A stretch of 56,264 bases of DNA from positions 1 through 56,264 of the IMG/VR virus record IMGVR_UViG_3300047455_000186; one strand, written 5' to 3'. The notes below the pieces were generated by a model. That model saw only the letters and a program-made list of their open reading frames with translations. It was not told the DNA's origin and made no database searches. The position numbers were made by a program, and so were the translations under genes. Positions 26,801-36,600 of the stretch are shown here, in pieces. This stretch comes from a virus. The stretch's first letter is position 1, and every line of letters starts with the position of its first letter.

Positions 26801-29584
26801 CTCCCTCACGTACAAGTTCTAGAAGAGGTTATTGGAGCGGGCAACAGAACTTTAACATCAACCAACCCGGCTATTTTTGAAACAGAGCCTAGAGAGGCAG
26901 TCGATTTAGATTTATATTATCAAGCCTCTGATGCGTTCCCAATAAATGAGCATGGAGTAGAGAAGACTTTGGATTGGCATAACTGTTATTCTTACGGTAA
27001 CGGAGTCGAGTCAAATCGCATAAGAGATGATTATAATCAACCTGTAATAGACAAAGGACCAATAGTTTCCGCTCCACTGGATGAGCCTTACGGAGAAGAA
27101 AGAAAGCCTAACGGTCTTATTTACTCGGGCATATATAACTCTAACTCTAACATAAATAATTTAAATCAATTTATACAAGGGTTACAAATAACCAAGGATC
27201 TTAATCCTATATACGGCGGCATTAAAAAATTACATACAAGAGATACTGATCTTGTTACTTTTTGTGAGGATAAAGTATTAAAAATACTAGCTAATAAAGA
27301 CGCGTTATTTAATGCTGATGGTAATACTAATCTTACTGGCACAAATAATGTACTGGGACAATCTGTTCCATTTGCCGGAGAGTTTGGTATATCAAATCAT
27401 CCAGAGTCTTTTGCTAAGTTTGGATATAGAGTTTACTTTACGGATCAAGCCAGGGGCGCTGTTTTAAGGTTATCAAGAGATGGTATAGAGGAAGTTTCTA
27501 GATATGGAATGGGCGATTTCTTTAGTGACAACCTAATAACTAATAATAAATTAATAGGTTCTTACGATGTTACCTCAGGCGAGTACAACTTAACCCTCTC
27601 TAATTTAACCACAGAGTGGCAAGATAAATTATCTGTAAAGGTTTTTGACAGATTAAACCAAGATCCAGATTGCCCAACTCCTACTCAAAAGTTACCGACT
27701 ACTAAAACTACAATATCTTTCGCTGAAAACATAAATGGCTGGTCTAGTAGAAAAAGTTTTATACCTGAAAGCGGTGCTTATTTAAATGATAATTATTATA
27801 CATTTAAATCAGGAGCTATTTGGCAACATAAAAGTAATGAAAATTATAATAGTTTCTACGGTATTGGCCCGCAAAGCAAAAACGGCAAATACTACGAAAG
27901 CTCTGTTGATTTAATAATAAACGACGCTTCCCCTGTAGTTAAAGGTTTTAAAACATTAAACTACACCGGTACTGAGTCTTTAGAATACGTTTATTCTGTC
28001 GTCGATGGAGCAAATGACCTAAAAGAATTCTCTATAGCTGAAATTGTAGCACAAGGGTTAATACCAACTGGAGTTACAACTACTCCAGGATGGTATGCTA
28101 ATTCAGTGTATACTGATTTACAAGAAGGGCAAGTTAAAGAATTTATAACAAAAGAAGGTAAGCACTTTAATTACATAAAAGGGTTATCAACGTTTTTCAA
28201 CGACAACTGTGATACAAATGTTAGCTCACCTGAGTTTTCTGTGCAAGGTATAGGGAGAGCGGATCAGCTGACTGGTGACACAGAGCCTACTGCTTTTTAT
28301 ATAAATGTATGCATAGATCCTACATGTTATGTTGAAGAAGAGCTGCCTAATGTTGTAGATCAATTTTACGAAGGCACAGAAGATATCCCTTTAAACATAC
28401 AGTTGCAAGGGCCTACTAATTGTTCACAAAGCGTTACATATAGCTTAGTATTGGACTCTACCTCTGGAGGTAATTTAACATTAAACTCAAATGGCTCTTT
28501 TATATTTAACCCTGATTTAAATTTCTTTGGATACGCAGGAACGTTTGTTGTTGAGGCATGTTGTGGCACTATATGTAATAATTTTACAGTAACTTTAGAA
28601 TTTATTGAAGTGCCTGAGTCGCCTTATTTTGTAAGCACAGCTCCTTCTCCAAATTTATTACCAGGAGATTGCTTTACATATAATCCTATAATATTAGCAG
28701 ACCCAGATCATGAACCACCAGTTTTATTTATTCAAAGACCTGTTCCTAATTTACCAGCATGGATGGCACAGCCTGAACCGCTAAATGATGGTACGGGTAA
28801 TTGGTATATACCAGATAGTTGTGTGCCAGAAGGGCAGCAACCAGGGGTTATAGATTTTACTATGACAGTAGAAGACCCCGACGGAAACACAGGTACGCAA
28901 CAAGTTGTGGGTGATACCCTCGCGGCTGCTGTAGCTAATTTAGAGTTTTTAATAACAACAAGGTTAGCTCAAACAAGTAGAACTTGGGTTGATCCAAACG
29001 CAATTGATCCCGTTCCTGTTCCAATGGCTGCCGTAGCTGGCAGTAATCACGGATGTGGCAGAGGTACCTATATGTTAACCGGTAATGGCGTGACATTTGC
29101 TAGGGTTTATGTTGGTAATACATTTAATGACTTAACACCTCAAGGGGACCATTGTTTTGATTCATTTACTACAGACTCTAATGGCAATCCGAATAGCCCA
29201 ACTGGAGATGTATTATGGACTGGTACAATACCCTCTGCTGTTGCGCAAGGTATTACAGATACTGATTTAAGGCACCAACCACCATTTCAAAAATATATTA
29301 CCGCAAATGACACGTTTGACGACACCAGAGACAGATACAATTTAGTAACTATAGATATTGAAACAGCGCAGCAAATAATAGCTAACTCTCCTGATCCTAA
29401 TAATCCAAGCTATATTGTTTTCGGATTAGTCCCAGATACTTATGTTGCAAACGGGGTGTTAAACACACACGGAGACGGCGTTACAATGCAAATATTTAAA
29501 GAAGAACAAGAAGTTTATTCCGCTGTGCAACCAAATAACTCTGCACTTACATTGGATGTTTTAACTGGAGATATAATACCTTAA
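23804..29584 (+). CDS. Tail stabilization / muzzle-like protein with adhesin-like C-terminus
   Basis: 1926 aa. The N-terminus H-T-F-R-G-G-K-M-N-K-D-Q-D-E-R-L-I-P and Y-R-D-A-L-N-L-E-I-S-T-S-E-G-S-D is the hallmark of phage 'stabilization' (muzzle, gp44-like) proteins, which close the tail tip. The core (to ~1450) is rich in beta-strands expected of a beta-propeller tube. The last ~400 residues have extra Ig/cadherin-like modules (A-D-P-D-H, L-P-A-W-M, V-E-D-P-D-G-N-T-G-T), matching patterns in the partial adhesin at 3-1655. At ~1900 residues it is longer than most family members, apparently through this extension. Confidence 0.8.
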   Translation: MAEFLHTFRGGKMNKDQDERLIPEGQYRDALNLEISTSEGSDTGALQNIKGNTEVLNKLYNPTTNSFIEWGSDYINSLTNAICIGSFVDTLTNKIYWFISSNEVSVIAQFSDSDKIVSPLLVEDKTISNFLNFRKENLITGVSVIDNVLYWTDDQTEPKRLNIDDFQNSTPNFTTHSKIYTRDFVEEDIAVIKKSPLTSPNIAMFASVIGGPGTGITPVTSEYTVTDQENFTFIPANADPEDYISMPTYAEAQENPANYPAGITGQVTITTSAAPTWAAGSIVNLVGSRINDSNEINEFGIRAEVVSGSGTTSITINILSISQDIIKAYDDLGNIEPIVWEILLEEDMPMFEFRFVRFAYRWKYKDNQYSTFSPWTEPAFLGNEFKYVSSDAYNIGMTNNIRKLDILDLTWGNDDVKEIEILYKESISNAVYLVDTIDDKSITSFSIKSEIIGAVIDSNQIIRPWDNVPRKAKALEITKNRIVYGNYLQSYNVPAVIDISVDKQALTHPSANDEDLLRMPYDSIKSLRTYQAGLLYLDEYGRETPVFTNNNASIAIPKSDASSVVSLKFLANHAPPSWATHFKYFIKETSNEYYNLALDRYYDAEDGNVWLSFPSSERNKITEESYLVLKKQHDTDVYVAEEARYKVLAIEPEAPDFIATFNRSVAFARVQIETGFEPDFIRLEFNGPSGVNNLPFQEAFTSEHLLVIRFGGSRTAEYRIASGGPTGAGSLYEVLIDEPLGEDANFLSNLAQGATVSINVFKEVKENKPEFEGRFFVKINKDFAFQENIIKPFDAMQKVYGVLGEQRINVFLQSSNTEGNGNRFGWNYQDPGEDDDPWFELCGDDFAKEKVMGFGAWGGNGSNKSENTREWYNPPTNGESSFGFGCAGVGGSDYLGPLAGDIGQSNGLLQPGVMVRFIDSRNGDKSNVYGVEDVEAYRSRRGKKINVGIFNCKPDPDDGNHMYTLAVKLEEPLGPNGNIDFFAKFQGDRNSLDKDRGGSLPHVQVLEEVIGAGNRTLTSTNPAIFETEPREAVDLDLYYQASDAFPINEHGVEKTLDWHNCYSYGNGVESNRIRDDYNQPVIDKGPIVSAPLDEPYGEERKPNGLIYSGIYNSNSNINNLNQFIQGLQITKDLNPIYGGIKKLHTRDTDLVTFCEDKVLKILANKDALFNADGNTNLTGTNNVLGQSVPFAGEFGISNHPESFAKFGYRVYFTDQARGAVLRLSRDGIEEVSRYGMGDFFSDNLITNNKLIGSYDVTSGEYNLTLSNLTTEWQDKLSVKVFDRLNQDPDCPTPTQKLPTTKTTISFAENINGWSSRKSFIPESGAYLNDNYYTFKSGAIWQHKSNENYNSFYGIGPQSKNGKYYESSVDLIINDASPVVKGFKTLNYTGTESLEYVYSVVDGANDLKEFSIAEIVAQGLIPTGVTTTPGWYANSVYTDLQEGQVKEFITKEGKHFNYIKGLSTFFNDNCDTNVSSPEFSVQGIGRADQLTGDTEPTAFYINVCIDPTCYVEEELPNVVDQFYEGTEDIPLNIQLQGPTNCSQSVTYSLVLDSTSGGNLTLNSNGSFIFNPDLNFFGYAGTFVVEACCGTICNNFTVTLEFIEVPESPYFVSTAPSPNLLPGDCFTYNPIILADPDHEPPVLFIQRPVPNLPAWMAQPEPLNDGTGNWYIPDSCVPEGQQPGVIDFTMTVEDPDGNTGTQQVVGDTLAAAVANLEFLITTRLAQTSRTWVDPNAIDPVPVPMAAVAGSNHGCGRGTYMLTGNGVTFARVYVGNTFNDLTPQGDHCFDSFTTDSNGNPNSPTGDVLWTGTIPSAVAQGITDTDLRHQPPFQKYITANDTFDDTRDRYNLVTIDIETAQQIIANSPDPNNPSYIVFGLVPDTYVANGVLNTHGDGVTMQIFKEEQEVYSAVQPNNSALTLDVLTGDIIP

Positions 29585-29585
29585 T

Positions 29586-31382
29586 ATGAGTAATACAGTA
29601 AACGTAGGAAATTTTTCAGTAGAATGTTTTCATTCTCTAGATTTTATAAGAGTAGGCGAGCCGCTAGACGATTACCAGCAGGTAATACTCACGTTAGTGC
29701 CTGATGCGGGATATTCTATAGACGCAAATAATTTTAGCGTAATATTACCATATCCCAATTATGTTTCTTCTGTGGCGTTTACGCAAAGCAATATAAACCC
29801 CGCAAATGTTATATGCACTGTAATATTACAGCAGGGAGCGGTTATGCCTAACCACGATATAATAATAGACTTATGTGTAAAAGGAATAGCTACTACAGCC
29901 GAAACGACAGTATCAGGGACAGTAACGTACGCACAAGCTATAAATGTATTACCCGCAACCTTGAACGCCTCATATTCGTCGCCTGGTAACTTTGGTCAAA
30001 CAAAAAACGTGTTTACTCAAGTGATATCAGCTGAGCCTGGTACTTATTTCGTCAATACCCCTGTTATAGCTATAACAAGTGGTAATATGGCTGACTACAG
30101 TGTATCGTATTCACACTCTACAAACGCCCAAAACCAAGTAATAAGCACGACTATAGAAGTATTTTATACTTTTGGGAACTCAAGTATTGCTGGAGATTCG
30201 TGGGAAATAGCAGCGGTAGCCTTTGCCCCGTCGTTAAAAATAAACTCTTACTCTTTTGATTCTTCAACGCTGCCACAAGCGGGTGATACAAGGGCGTATA
30301 CCGTATCGGGTGATATTGGCGCTGAATACATATTGACATCCAATAAACCTATATTTTCCGGTAACACTATATACAATGGAACAATACAATCTACCGGTAG
30401 CGATATTGTTATGGCAACATTCCCAGCTGTAACAAATAATGAGGTGTATAGCATAACAATTGACGGTATATTTTCCGGAAGCTTTAGCCAGCAAACTACT
30501 GTCAGTTTAAATCAATATATTTCTATAAGCGTAACATATAACACGTTTACAGCTAGATCTATAAGTGTTTCTCCTGCTAATTATATTTCAACTGGACTAT
30601 CAAAACAGCCCGGAACACCTCTTAGTCTTTCTTTTAATATAACCAATAACACGGGGAATACGTTAATTGCACTGTCCCCTATAACTGATGCTTATATTAT
30701 AAATCTACCGGAATATCCTATAACTTTCGACGGTGGTGGATCCAGCGATGTCCAAAAAGTAACAGACGTAACCGGCATAACAGCTGGAATGAGCTTTTAT
30801 GATACTAATTTGCCAGACGGGGTAACAGTATTGACTGTAGATGCAGTTTCAAAAGAAATAACCTTTAGCGACACAATAACAGTTGTAAATAATTCCACCG
30901 CGACGTTGAGCTTAGCTAATAACAATCAAGTTTTCCTAACTAATATAGATATGGAAAATGACCCTGGAGATCCCAATAACTGGACATTAACCAGCGAGGT
31001 ATATACTCAGGCTTATGGATGGGATGACGTAACGTTTACATTTGACCTAGACGCTATACTGGTAGTTCCTGATCCTTCTCCTAGTGTAACTACGCAACCA
31101 GGAACAGTCGGCGCAGATCCGATAACTGGCTCCCCTGTTCTAATTGCAGGCGGGACAAATATAAATGCAAATGGCGGAACAATACAAGTGAAAGGAATAC
31201 AAGCTAAAGACACCACTGCTGGCACGGAATATCAATTTTATAATTGCAATTGCAGCAGAGATACAAGCGACTTTACAGCTGAATTCCCCTTGCTCTCAGG
31301 CCATAGCTATGAATATAATGCGTATGTATCTAATATAGGTAGCGTTGGAGTAGGGGCAACATTAACATATACACACCCTTAA
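29586..31382 (+). CDS. Tail-associated beta-rich structural protein
   Basis: 598 aa, starting 1 nt after the stabilization gene. Entirely beta-type, Thr/Ser/Asn-rich and acidic, with repeated V-T-Y / I-T-S-G-N / S-F-D-S strands suggesting several Ig-like or fibre-like modules. C-x-C (N-C-N-C-S) appears near residue 555, and it ends A-T-L-T-Y-T-H-P. No signal peptide or enzyme motif. Probably a tail appendage or fibre-attachment protein. Not recognised more precisely. Confidence 0.55.
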   Translation: MSNTVNVGNFSVECFHSLDFIRVGEPLDDYQQVILTLVPDAGYSIDANNFSVILPYPNYVSSVAFTQSNINPANVICTVILQQGAVMPNHDIIIDLCVKGIATTAETTVSGTVTYAQAINVLPATLNASYSSPGNFGQTKNVFTQVISAEPGTYFVNTPVIAITSGNMADYSVSYSHSTNAQNQVISTTIEVFYTFGNSSIAGDSWEIAAVAFAPSLKINSYSFDSSTLPQAGDTRAYTVSGDIGAEYILTSNKPIFSGNTIYNGTIQSTGSDIVMATFPAVTNNEVYSITIDGIFSGSFSQQTTVSLNQYISISVTYNTFTARSISVSPANYISTGLSKQPGTPLSLSFNITNNTGNTLIALSPITDAYIINLPEYPITFDGGGSSDVQKVTDVTGITAGMSFYDTNLPDGVTVLTVDAVSKEITFSDTITVVNNSTATLSLANNNQVFLTNIDMENDPGDPNNWTLTSEVYTQAYGWDDVTFTFDLDAILVVPDPSPSVTTQPGTVGADPITGSPVLIAGGTNINANGGTIQVKGIQAKDTTAGTEYQFYNCNCSRDTSDFTAEFPLLSGHSYEYNAYVSNIGSVGVGATLTYTHP

Positions 31383-31384
31383 TT

Positions 31385-31717
31385 ATGGATGAAATAACAC
31401 TAATATTCCCAGAGCCTATACAAGTTTCGGTTCAAATAGGAGATACCGCTTATTATACAAATGATCCAAATGGTGAAACAATAAATAAAATTGGTATTGT
31501 AACAGCAATAGATTACTCTAATAATGCTATTACATGCGAAATACAACCCGCCGCACAAAGACCATCACTTACTAGCTTTATATTGTTCAGTAAAACAAAC
31601 TCAACAAATATAAATTCACTTACAGGCTACTATTTAAACGCCCAATTTAAAAACAATTCTTTAAATAGTGTAGAAATGTTTTCTGTGGGGACAGAGATTT
31701 TTGAGAGTAGTAAATAA
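31385..31717 (+). CDS. Small structural protein, unknown
   Basis: 110 aa, starting 2 nt after the preceding gene. Beta-strand-rich, with V-S-V-Q-I-G-D-T-A-Y-Y-T-N and K-I-G-I-V-T-A-I-D near the N-terminus and L-T-G-Y-Y-L-N-A-Q-F-K-N-N-S in the C-terminal third. The latter is a pattern I associate with small tail proteins next to stabilization genes. Function unknown. Confidence 0.5.
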   Translation: MDEITLIFPEPIQVSVQIGDTAYYTNDPNGETINKIGIVTAIDYSNNAITCEIQPAAQRPSLTSFILFSKTNSTNINSLTGYYLNAQFKNNSLNSVEMFSVGTEIFESSK

Positions 31718-31750
31718 CACGTAATAATAAAACTATAAATAAATAAAGAT

Positions 31751-32410
31751 ATGTTACCAATATTAGGAGCTGTCAAGGGGCTCGCTGGAATTGCCGGCGG
31801 CATAATTGGTAGCGGTAAAAGAAAAAGAGAATTACGGGATGCTCAAACAGCATACAACAGGCAGATGGCTAATTTTAAAAATTTAGATACATCTAACGCG
31901 TATGCTAACATGGAAAATACCATGGAAGACTTAACTGTAAATCAAGGCCAAGCGCAATTTGCAGCAGAACAGCAACAGCAAGCCTTGGCGAATACCATGT
32001 CTGGTTTGCAGGGAGCAGCTGGCGGATCTGGAATTGCAGCATTAGCACAATCGTTAGCAGGCCAACAATCTCAAAATTTAAGAACTGCATCTGTTAGCAT
32101 AGGTCAGCAAGAGCAGGCAAACCAAATGGCAGAACGCAACATGGCAAGCCAGCTTGATATGCAAGAGCGCGCGGGTGAATTGCAATCTAGGCAAGCTAAA
32201 AAATCTCAAACAGAAACGTTGTTGGGCATGTCTCAGCAAAGACTTGGTGCGGCAAAGGCAGCAAAAGCAGCAGCTACAAAGTCAATAATAGGTGGGGTTA
32301 CTGGTTTAGCAGGAGCCGTATTACCGTCAATACCAGGCTTGGCCGAAATGGGTGGCGGAAGTGGAGACTTTGGCTTTATGGAAAATATGATGGGCGCACA
32401 GTCAGGATAA
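31751..32410 (+). CDS. Internal virion protein (T7 gp14-like, putative)
   Basis: 219 aa. Gly/Ala-rich hydrophobic segments at both ends (residues 3-20 and ~170-200) flank a Gln/Ala-rich helical middle (A-E-Q-Q-Q-Q-A-L-A-N and Q-E-Q-A-N-Q-M-A). This resembles T7 gp14, the small ejection protein that inserts in the outer membrane during DNA entry (196 aa). It is first in a run of three that ends with a giant protein, as in T7 gp14-15-16. Assignment is by analogy of composition and order. Confidence 0.6.
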   Translation: MLPILGAVKGLAGIAGGIIGSGKRKRELRDAQTAYNRQMANFKNLDTSNAYANMENTMEDLTVNQGQAQFAAEQQQQALANTMSGLQGAAGGSGIAALAQSLAGQQSQNLRTASVSIGQQEQANQMAERNMASQLDMQERAGELQSRQAKKSQTETLLGMSQQRLGAAKAAKAAATKSIIGGVTGLAGAVLPSIPGLAEMGGGSGDFGFMENMMGAQSG

Positions 32411-32420
32411 AAAAAAATAT

Positions 32421-33671
32421 ATGGCAAATCAACAATTAATACAAGGAGAATTATTTGCTGCAACTGGGGGGCTTAAAGATGGAGGCTTTTTAGATGTGGG
32501 TGGTATTGTAGGCGCTGAGCTTGAAAAAGCTAATAAAGGTATACAGGCAGGTAGAGAAAGAGCAAGGCGACTTATAAAAGAACAAGAAGTCAAAGCTAAA
32601 GCTGTAGATAAGCAAATAGCGGGGTATGTTAATAAAATGAAATCAAATGTTGATTTAACAGGCGTTTCACCAGAACAACAAAAAGCTATTCAAAGCTATT
32701 TAGTTAACCAAAAAAATGAATACGTAAAAGCTGCTAATGAAATAGTTAACTATTCTGCTAGTGACCCAGAGTACATGCAATACGCTGATATAATGAATTC
32801 GGTAAATAATTCTTTTGTCAACCTGTCTAATACATTAAAAACGTATAAAGCAAATCAAGCAGAATTTGTTGACGACTTTCAAAACAATAGGTTATCCAAT
32901 GGTGACTTAGTGCGCAAAAAGCAAGCGGGAGAAATATATGACCCAAAAACAATCTTTAGTATAGAAAATGGGGATTTTGTTTTTAACACTTCAGATGGCA
33001 ATAAAGTTAATTTTAGAGATTTTAAAAATCCATCCGAAAAAGCTTTTAAGACAGCAACGTCTATAGCAAACATCGCTAACACAGTATATAAAGCAGGAGC
33101 AAAGCTTAATCCAACGCAAGCATCAAGTATAAGACTGCAGCTTGAAGAGGCATTTAATACAAATCCCGACGCCCTGCGCTCTATAGCGGCTGACGGTTTT
33201 TTCAATGGTCAACCCATGGCTATTAATCAAGAAGCCTTAAATAATGTTGAAAACACGGATGAACTCCAAGCAATAGTTATAGATCAATTAATGGAGGGCA
33301 TTTCATCAAGCGCGTTACAGGGCTATAATGACAAACAAGCTAAAATTAATAGAGGAAGCGGGTCAAGCACATCGGGTTATAAATCTCCAGAAACAAAGTA
33401 TTTAACATCTGCAGAATCGCCAACTGGTAAGGCTGGTAACTTTGCTATTTATTTGCCTAAAGATCCAAATGGTAAAATTAAATATGTGCCTATTGGAGGA
33501 ACCAACAATACTAACAATACGTCGACAACCACCACCACACCTACACCTACAATAGATGTAGATATATATGGAGAAGCAGAGAAGTTTATTAAAAAAACAT
33601 ATCCTAATCTTAAAGAAGGAAGCCAAGAGTTTGCAGACAAAGTGATGGAAAAATATAATTCATTGAAATAA
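32421..33671 (+). CDS. Internal virion protein (second ejection protein, putative)
   Basis: 416 aa. Mostly helical and charged: residues 35-130 are Lys/Glu/Gln-rich (R-A-R-R-L-I-K-E-Q-E-V), followed by a soluble domain and a Thr-rich linker (T-S-T-T-T-T-T-P-T-P, near 363-373) before a short C-terminal helix. Position 10 nt after the gp14-like gene and 2 nt before the giant protein suggests the middle member of an ejection complex. No enzymatic motif seen. Confidence 0.5.
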   Translation: MANQQLIQGELFAATGGLKDGGFLDVGGIVGAELEKANKGIQAGRERARRLIKEQEVKAKAVDKQIAGYVNKMKSNVDLTGVSPEQQKAIQSYLVNQKNEYVKAANEIVNYSASDPEYMQYADIMNSVNNSFVNLSNTLKTYKANQAEFVDDFQNNRLSNGDLVRKKQAGEIYDPKTIFSIENGDFVFNTSDGNKVNFRDFKNPSEKAFKTATSIANIANTVYKAGAKLNPTQASSIRLQLEEAFNTNPDALRSIAADGFFNGQPMAINQEALNNVENTDELQAIVIDQLMEGISSSALQGYNDKQAKINRGSGSSTSGYKSPETKYLTSAESPTGKAGNFAIYLPKDPNGKIKYVPIGGTNNTNNTSTTTTTPTPTIDVDIYGEAEKFIKKTYPNLKEGSQEFADKVMEKYNSLK

Positions 33672-33673
33672 TT

Positions 33674-36600
33674 ATGTCAAAATATAAATTAGCAAGCGGA
33701 GAAGTTGTTGATACTAAGGACTATACTGAAAATCAACTTACTTACTTTAAATACAAAAATCCTGACGCAGGCATTGTGGAGGATTTTCAAAACGGAGCTG
33801 TGGGGACGGATGCGCCTGCAACTCCAGTAATGCCAAGTCGAGCATCCATAATTGCGGGTGCTCCTCCTGCAAACGAACCCCCAAAAAAAGATGGGGATTA
33901 CAATTTTCTACTTGGTTCTGTGGAATCAGTAGAGAATCGTAGTAATGGAATAGTAGCACCTAACTCATATTTAATTGAAAACCCTGAAGAACGATTAGTT
34001 TTAGAGGAGTACACAAATAAAAGAGGAAGAAAAGTAAAGAAATACGCTGAGCCATCTCAGGAAGAAATACTTAGGGAAACCATAGATAACTTAGATGAAC
34101 CTGAATTTATTAGTAATTCAAGGGGTAGAAAAGTAAATAATCCTAAATACGTAAAGCCAGAAAATAGACCTTCACTAGAGGTTCAGACCCAGGCTTATAT
34201 AAAAGACAACGATTTAGACATTGAGTTTACCAATAATTATTTTAATCCTAAAGGCGAAACTTGGTTTGTAGATAAGTACTTTGGTAAAAAAGAGCTTGCC
34301 AAAGCTGGTTTAACAGAACTTGAGATGCAGGACTTCCAGGGTATGTTAATGCGGGATGATTTTATTGATGGTTTCGAAGAAGATGTTGCTGATGGTGTAT
34401 ATGGCGAGCTTGGCGGTATGATATATACAGGAGACGATAAAAAAGTTATACAAGTAACTAAAGAAAGAACTTTAGCTAGGAAGCTTAGCCAATACATGGC
34501 AGACCGGGACGACAGGCTAAACAATAAAATGCTTGTCAATAATATACTTGAAAACCCGGGTGACTTTGATCAAAGCATGTCGTTAGACGAAGTTAGAGAA
34601 GAAGCTTACAAAAATAGCAATATTGGCTATACAGGGTATGATCAAGAGGCTGTAAAAGCATACTTAGGCCAAAATTTTCCAGCATTAATGGAAAAAAATG
34701 CAAAAAATCAAGAAAAGAAAAACGAAGCTTACTTAAAAAGACGAGCTTGGAACGCAAGCACAAACACAGCTGACCAAGGGGTGGCTAATTTAGGTGAGTT
34801 TATTAAAGGTTTAGGCACTGGTTTTTATAAAAAGCTAGACGAAACCGCAATATGGATAGACGATACTATAGGTATATTTGGCGGCAACGAAAGGGCCAAG
34901 CAAATGCGTTTATTGAATATAGAAGATGAAATAGCGGACACTGATTCGCTAGAATACTTTTATGCTAGTGGTAAAGGCACGACTATTGGTAGCGACACAT
35001 ATATTAAAGACGAAAGAGGCAATATATATAACACAACAGAAGGCGTAAATGTAAGTCAAATATTAACTCCATTAGAGCTAAAATCTATTTCACAAACAAT
35101 TGACGCCGAAGGCAAACCAATGGACGACTTTAGTTTTCGTGGTGGTGCTATTATGGGTGGTGAAGTAACTGGCGGTATTGTTTTTGATGTAATAGGCACA
35201 AAAGGCTTGGGTACCGCTAGGGTAGCGGCATCAGCTGGTTACTTATCAAAAGCAAATAAATTAAGGTCAGCCAAAGGTTTAAAAGACATAAGCACAAGAG
35301 CGAGAGGAGCTAAAGGTAGGTTTATAAGTACCAAAGAAACTTTCGGAATGAAATTGCCATTTAATGCGCAAATGGTTGACGCTAGCATGTACTACTCCTT
35401 TGTAGGTGCTGTTACTGGGTATGAAAACACCATGAAAGCAGCTATGCAGGCAGGCCTCTCTAATGAAGTTGCTGAAAAATTAGCAGACGAAGCTCAGTTG
35501 TCAATGATGGCTCTTTACGGGGTTACAACTCCTATTAACCCAAGAATTGCTTTTGTAAACAAACTTGATGATATACTTATAAAAAACAAAGTTTTTGCAA
35601 CTGCTGTAAATGAGTATAAAAAAACAGGTAGTCAATTATCCTTTATCGAAAGTATTAAAAATCAAATTAAACAAACAGGCTTAACAACCACAGGTAAAGG
35701 AGTTGCGTTTGTTAAAGAAGGAACCAAAGAGTTTATTCAAGAAAACGTACAACAATTTGGGGAGGTCGAACTTGTTAATGAAAAAATAAACGAATCGGCT
35801 GGTATGGAATTAATGACCGCTGATTATAGCAAAGATGATTTTATTAACACATCTATATTATCTTTTGCAGCAGGCGGATTATTAGGCGGCTTAAGCGCCC
35901 CAGGATCACGTGTTAATTCTAATAAAAGATTACAAAATTTATATATACTTTCCCGCGATTTAAAAGGCACAAAAAAACGCTTTGACAGAATGATTGACGC
36001 TGGCAGATTGTCACAAGAAGATGCAGACGGTATACTAGAGCAGGCCAAAGCGGTTGGGAATTCAAGCAATAAGTTTCCTGCTTGGATGTTAAAGACTCCA
36101 GATGCCCTTATAGAAGCTGCGGTTGTGCAATCTAAAATAGAGGCAGCTACTAACGAAAGATCTCAGCTGGCGCCTCCTATGCGCACCGATGTTGATGCTC
36201 GCTTAGAAGGATTAAACAACGAATTGTTAGCTATAAGAAATAAAGCCGCTGATGAGTTAGTTGTTAAAGAAACCGAAACTATACAAGGTATTGTTGGTAA
36301 AGAAAATGTAACAGTTTATAATTCTAAAGCAGAAATGGAAGCTGCTGGATTATCAGACCTGGATATGAATTCAGATGGGTTTATTGAGGTTGATGGCAAA
36401 ATAATTATAAACAGAGAGCAAGCGGCTAATGCGCAAGCTATATCGGTCGCTTCACATGAGTTACTGCATAAAGTATTAAAGTCTGAATTTAAAAATAATC
36501 CTGAAATGAAAAGGGTTGTTGATGAATTTAAGCAAATACTAAAAAATAAAGGTGTATTTCAGCAAATTGAAACGCGAGCAGAGATGTATCGCCAGGAGGG

